From NCBI RefSeq assembly GCF_900109615.1, contig NZ_FOIX01000003.1, forward strand, positions 496,001 through 560,000: a stretch of 64,000 bases of DNA, written 5' to 3'. Positions 63,681 to 64,000 of the stretch are shown in pieces. The stretch comes from Kaistella antarctica. GTDB lineage: Bacteria > Bacteroidota > Bacteroidia > Flavobacteriales > Weeksellaceae. The notes under the pieces are model-generated. The model did no database searches. It saw only the letters and a program-made list of their open reading frames with translations, and was not told the origin of the DNA. The stretch's first letter is position 1, and each line of letters opens with the position of its first letter. Made by a program: the position numbers and the translations under genes.

Positions 63681-64000
63681 TTAGAGAATTGCTTCTCGAA
63701 CGCGTGTTAATTTCTGCAGCAACTCTTCCAATTTATCTAAGCGCAGCATATTGGCTCCGTCGGATAGTGCACAACTCGGATCTGGATGAGTTTCGATGAA
63801 AAGCCCATCTGCACCAACAGCGATTCCAGCTTTTGCTATGGTTTCAATCAATTCCGGTCTTCCACCTGTAACACCAGAACTTTGATTCGGCTGTTGCAAA
63901 GAATGAGTGACATCTAAAATCACCGGAGCATAATTTCGCATCGTTGGGATTCCGCGGAAATCAACAACCAAATCGGTGTAGCCAAAAGAGTTTCCTCGTT
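63681..64000 (-). CDS. kdsA: 3-deoxy-8-phosphooctulonate synthase (C-terminal part)
   Basis: The gene enters from the right edge, so only the last about 106 residues are in view. The frame reads RGNSFGYTDLVVDFRG, then APVILDVTHSLQQPN, GIAVGADGLFIETHPDP and SDGANMLRLDKLEELL, matching KdsA closely. KdsA makes Kdo-8-phosphate from phosphoenolpyruvate and arabinose-5-phosphate for lipopolysaccharide. The TonB-dependent receptor gene lies 34 bp downstream on the same strand. Confidence 0.95.
   Translation of the reverse strand, partial: RGNSFGYTDLVVDFRGIPTMRNYAPVILDVTHSLQQPNQSSGVTGGRPELIETIAKAGIAVGADGLFIETHPDPSCALSDGANMLRLDKLEELLQKLTRVREAIL

Overview
The window is a chromosomal segment from a low-GC Gram-negative member of the Bacteroidota, most likely family Weeksellaceae (Chryseobacterium, Kaistella or Epilithonimonas type). 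The protein repertoire points there: an RND pump of about 1180 residues, DnaE with a fused proofreading exonuclease, a fused alpha/beta keto-acid dehydrogenase E1, a zinc-cysteine-free sirtuin and a TonB-dependent receptor with a carboxypeptidase-like N-terminal domain. So do the promoters, which use the Bacteroidota -7 box TAnnTTTG, often placed very close to the start codon. No rRNA, tRNA, CRISPR array, insertion sequence or prophage was seen. This assignment is inference from the sequence, without a database search.

Layout. 0-9.4 kb: glutaryl-CoA-dehydrogenase-like enzyme, small envelope proteins, a PLD-like protein, an exported S9D peptidase, DoxX and Era. 9.5-12.9 kb: a two-gene bacterial NHEJ operon (Ku and multidomain LigD). 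12.9-19.3 kb, mostly minus strand: SGNH hydrolase, methyltransferase and methionine aminopeptidase in one operon, then a HAD protein, acyl-ACP desaturase, phosphoglycerate mutase and a GNAT. 19.4-28.5 kb: sirtuin, a four-gene two-component operon, YggS, a sigma-54-type regulator without a DNA-binding domain, a ferritin-like protein, a DUF72 protein and a MATE exporter. 28.9-35.7 kb: a TetR-controlled tripartite RND efflux operon with a clear palindromic operator on its promoter. 35.8-47.7 kb: DnaE, fused E1, a CAX cation antiporter, LigA and leucyl aminopeptidase.

47.9-54.2 kb holds the most interesting block. Six same-strand genes encode two ATP-grasp enzymes, an alpha/beta hydrolase, a GCS2-type carboxylate-amine ligase, a class I glutamine amidotransferase and a third, possibly circularly permuted ATP-grasp-like enzyme. 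Together they look like a pathway for making and trimming an unidentified small peptide or amide.

54.2-64 kb: a small Cys/Lys-rich exported protein, DNA polymerase III delta-prime, an outer-membrane protein plus LptC, AnmK, a GNAT-nitrilase fusion, a RelE/ParE-type toxin-antitoxin pair, a TonB-dependent receptor and the 3' end of kdsA. Core genes dominate; the accessory interest lies in the amidoligase cluster, the NHEJ operon, the efflux operon and the intergenic elements.
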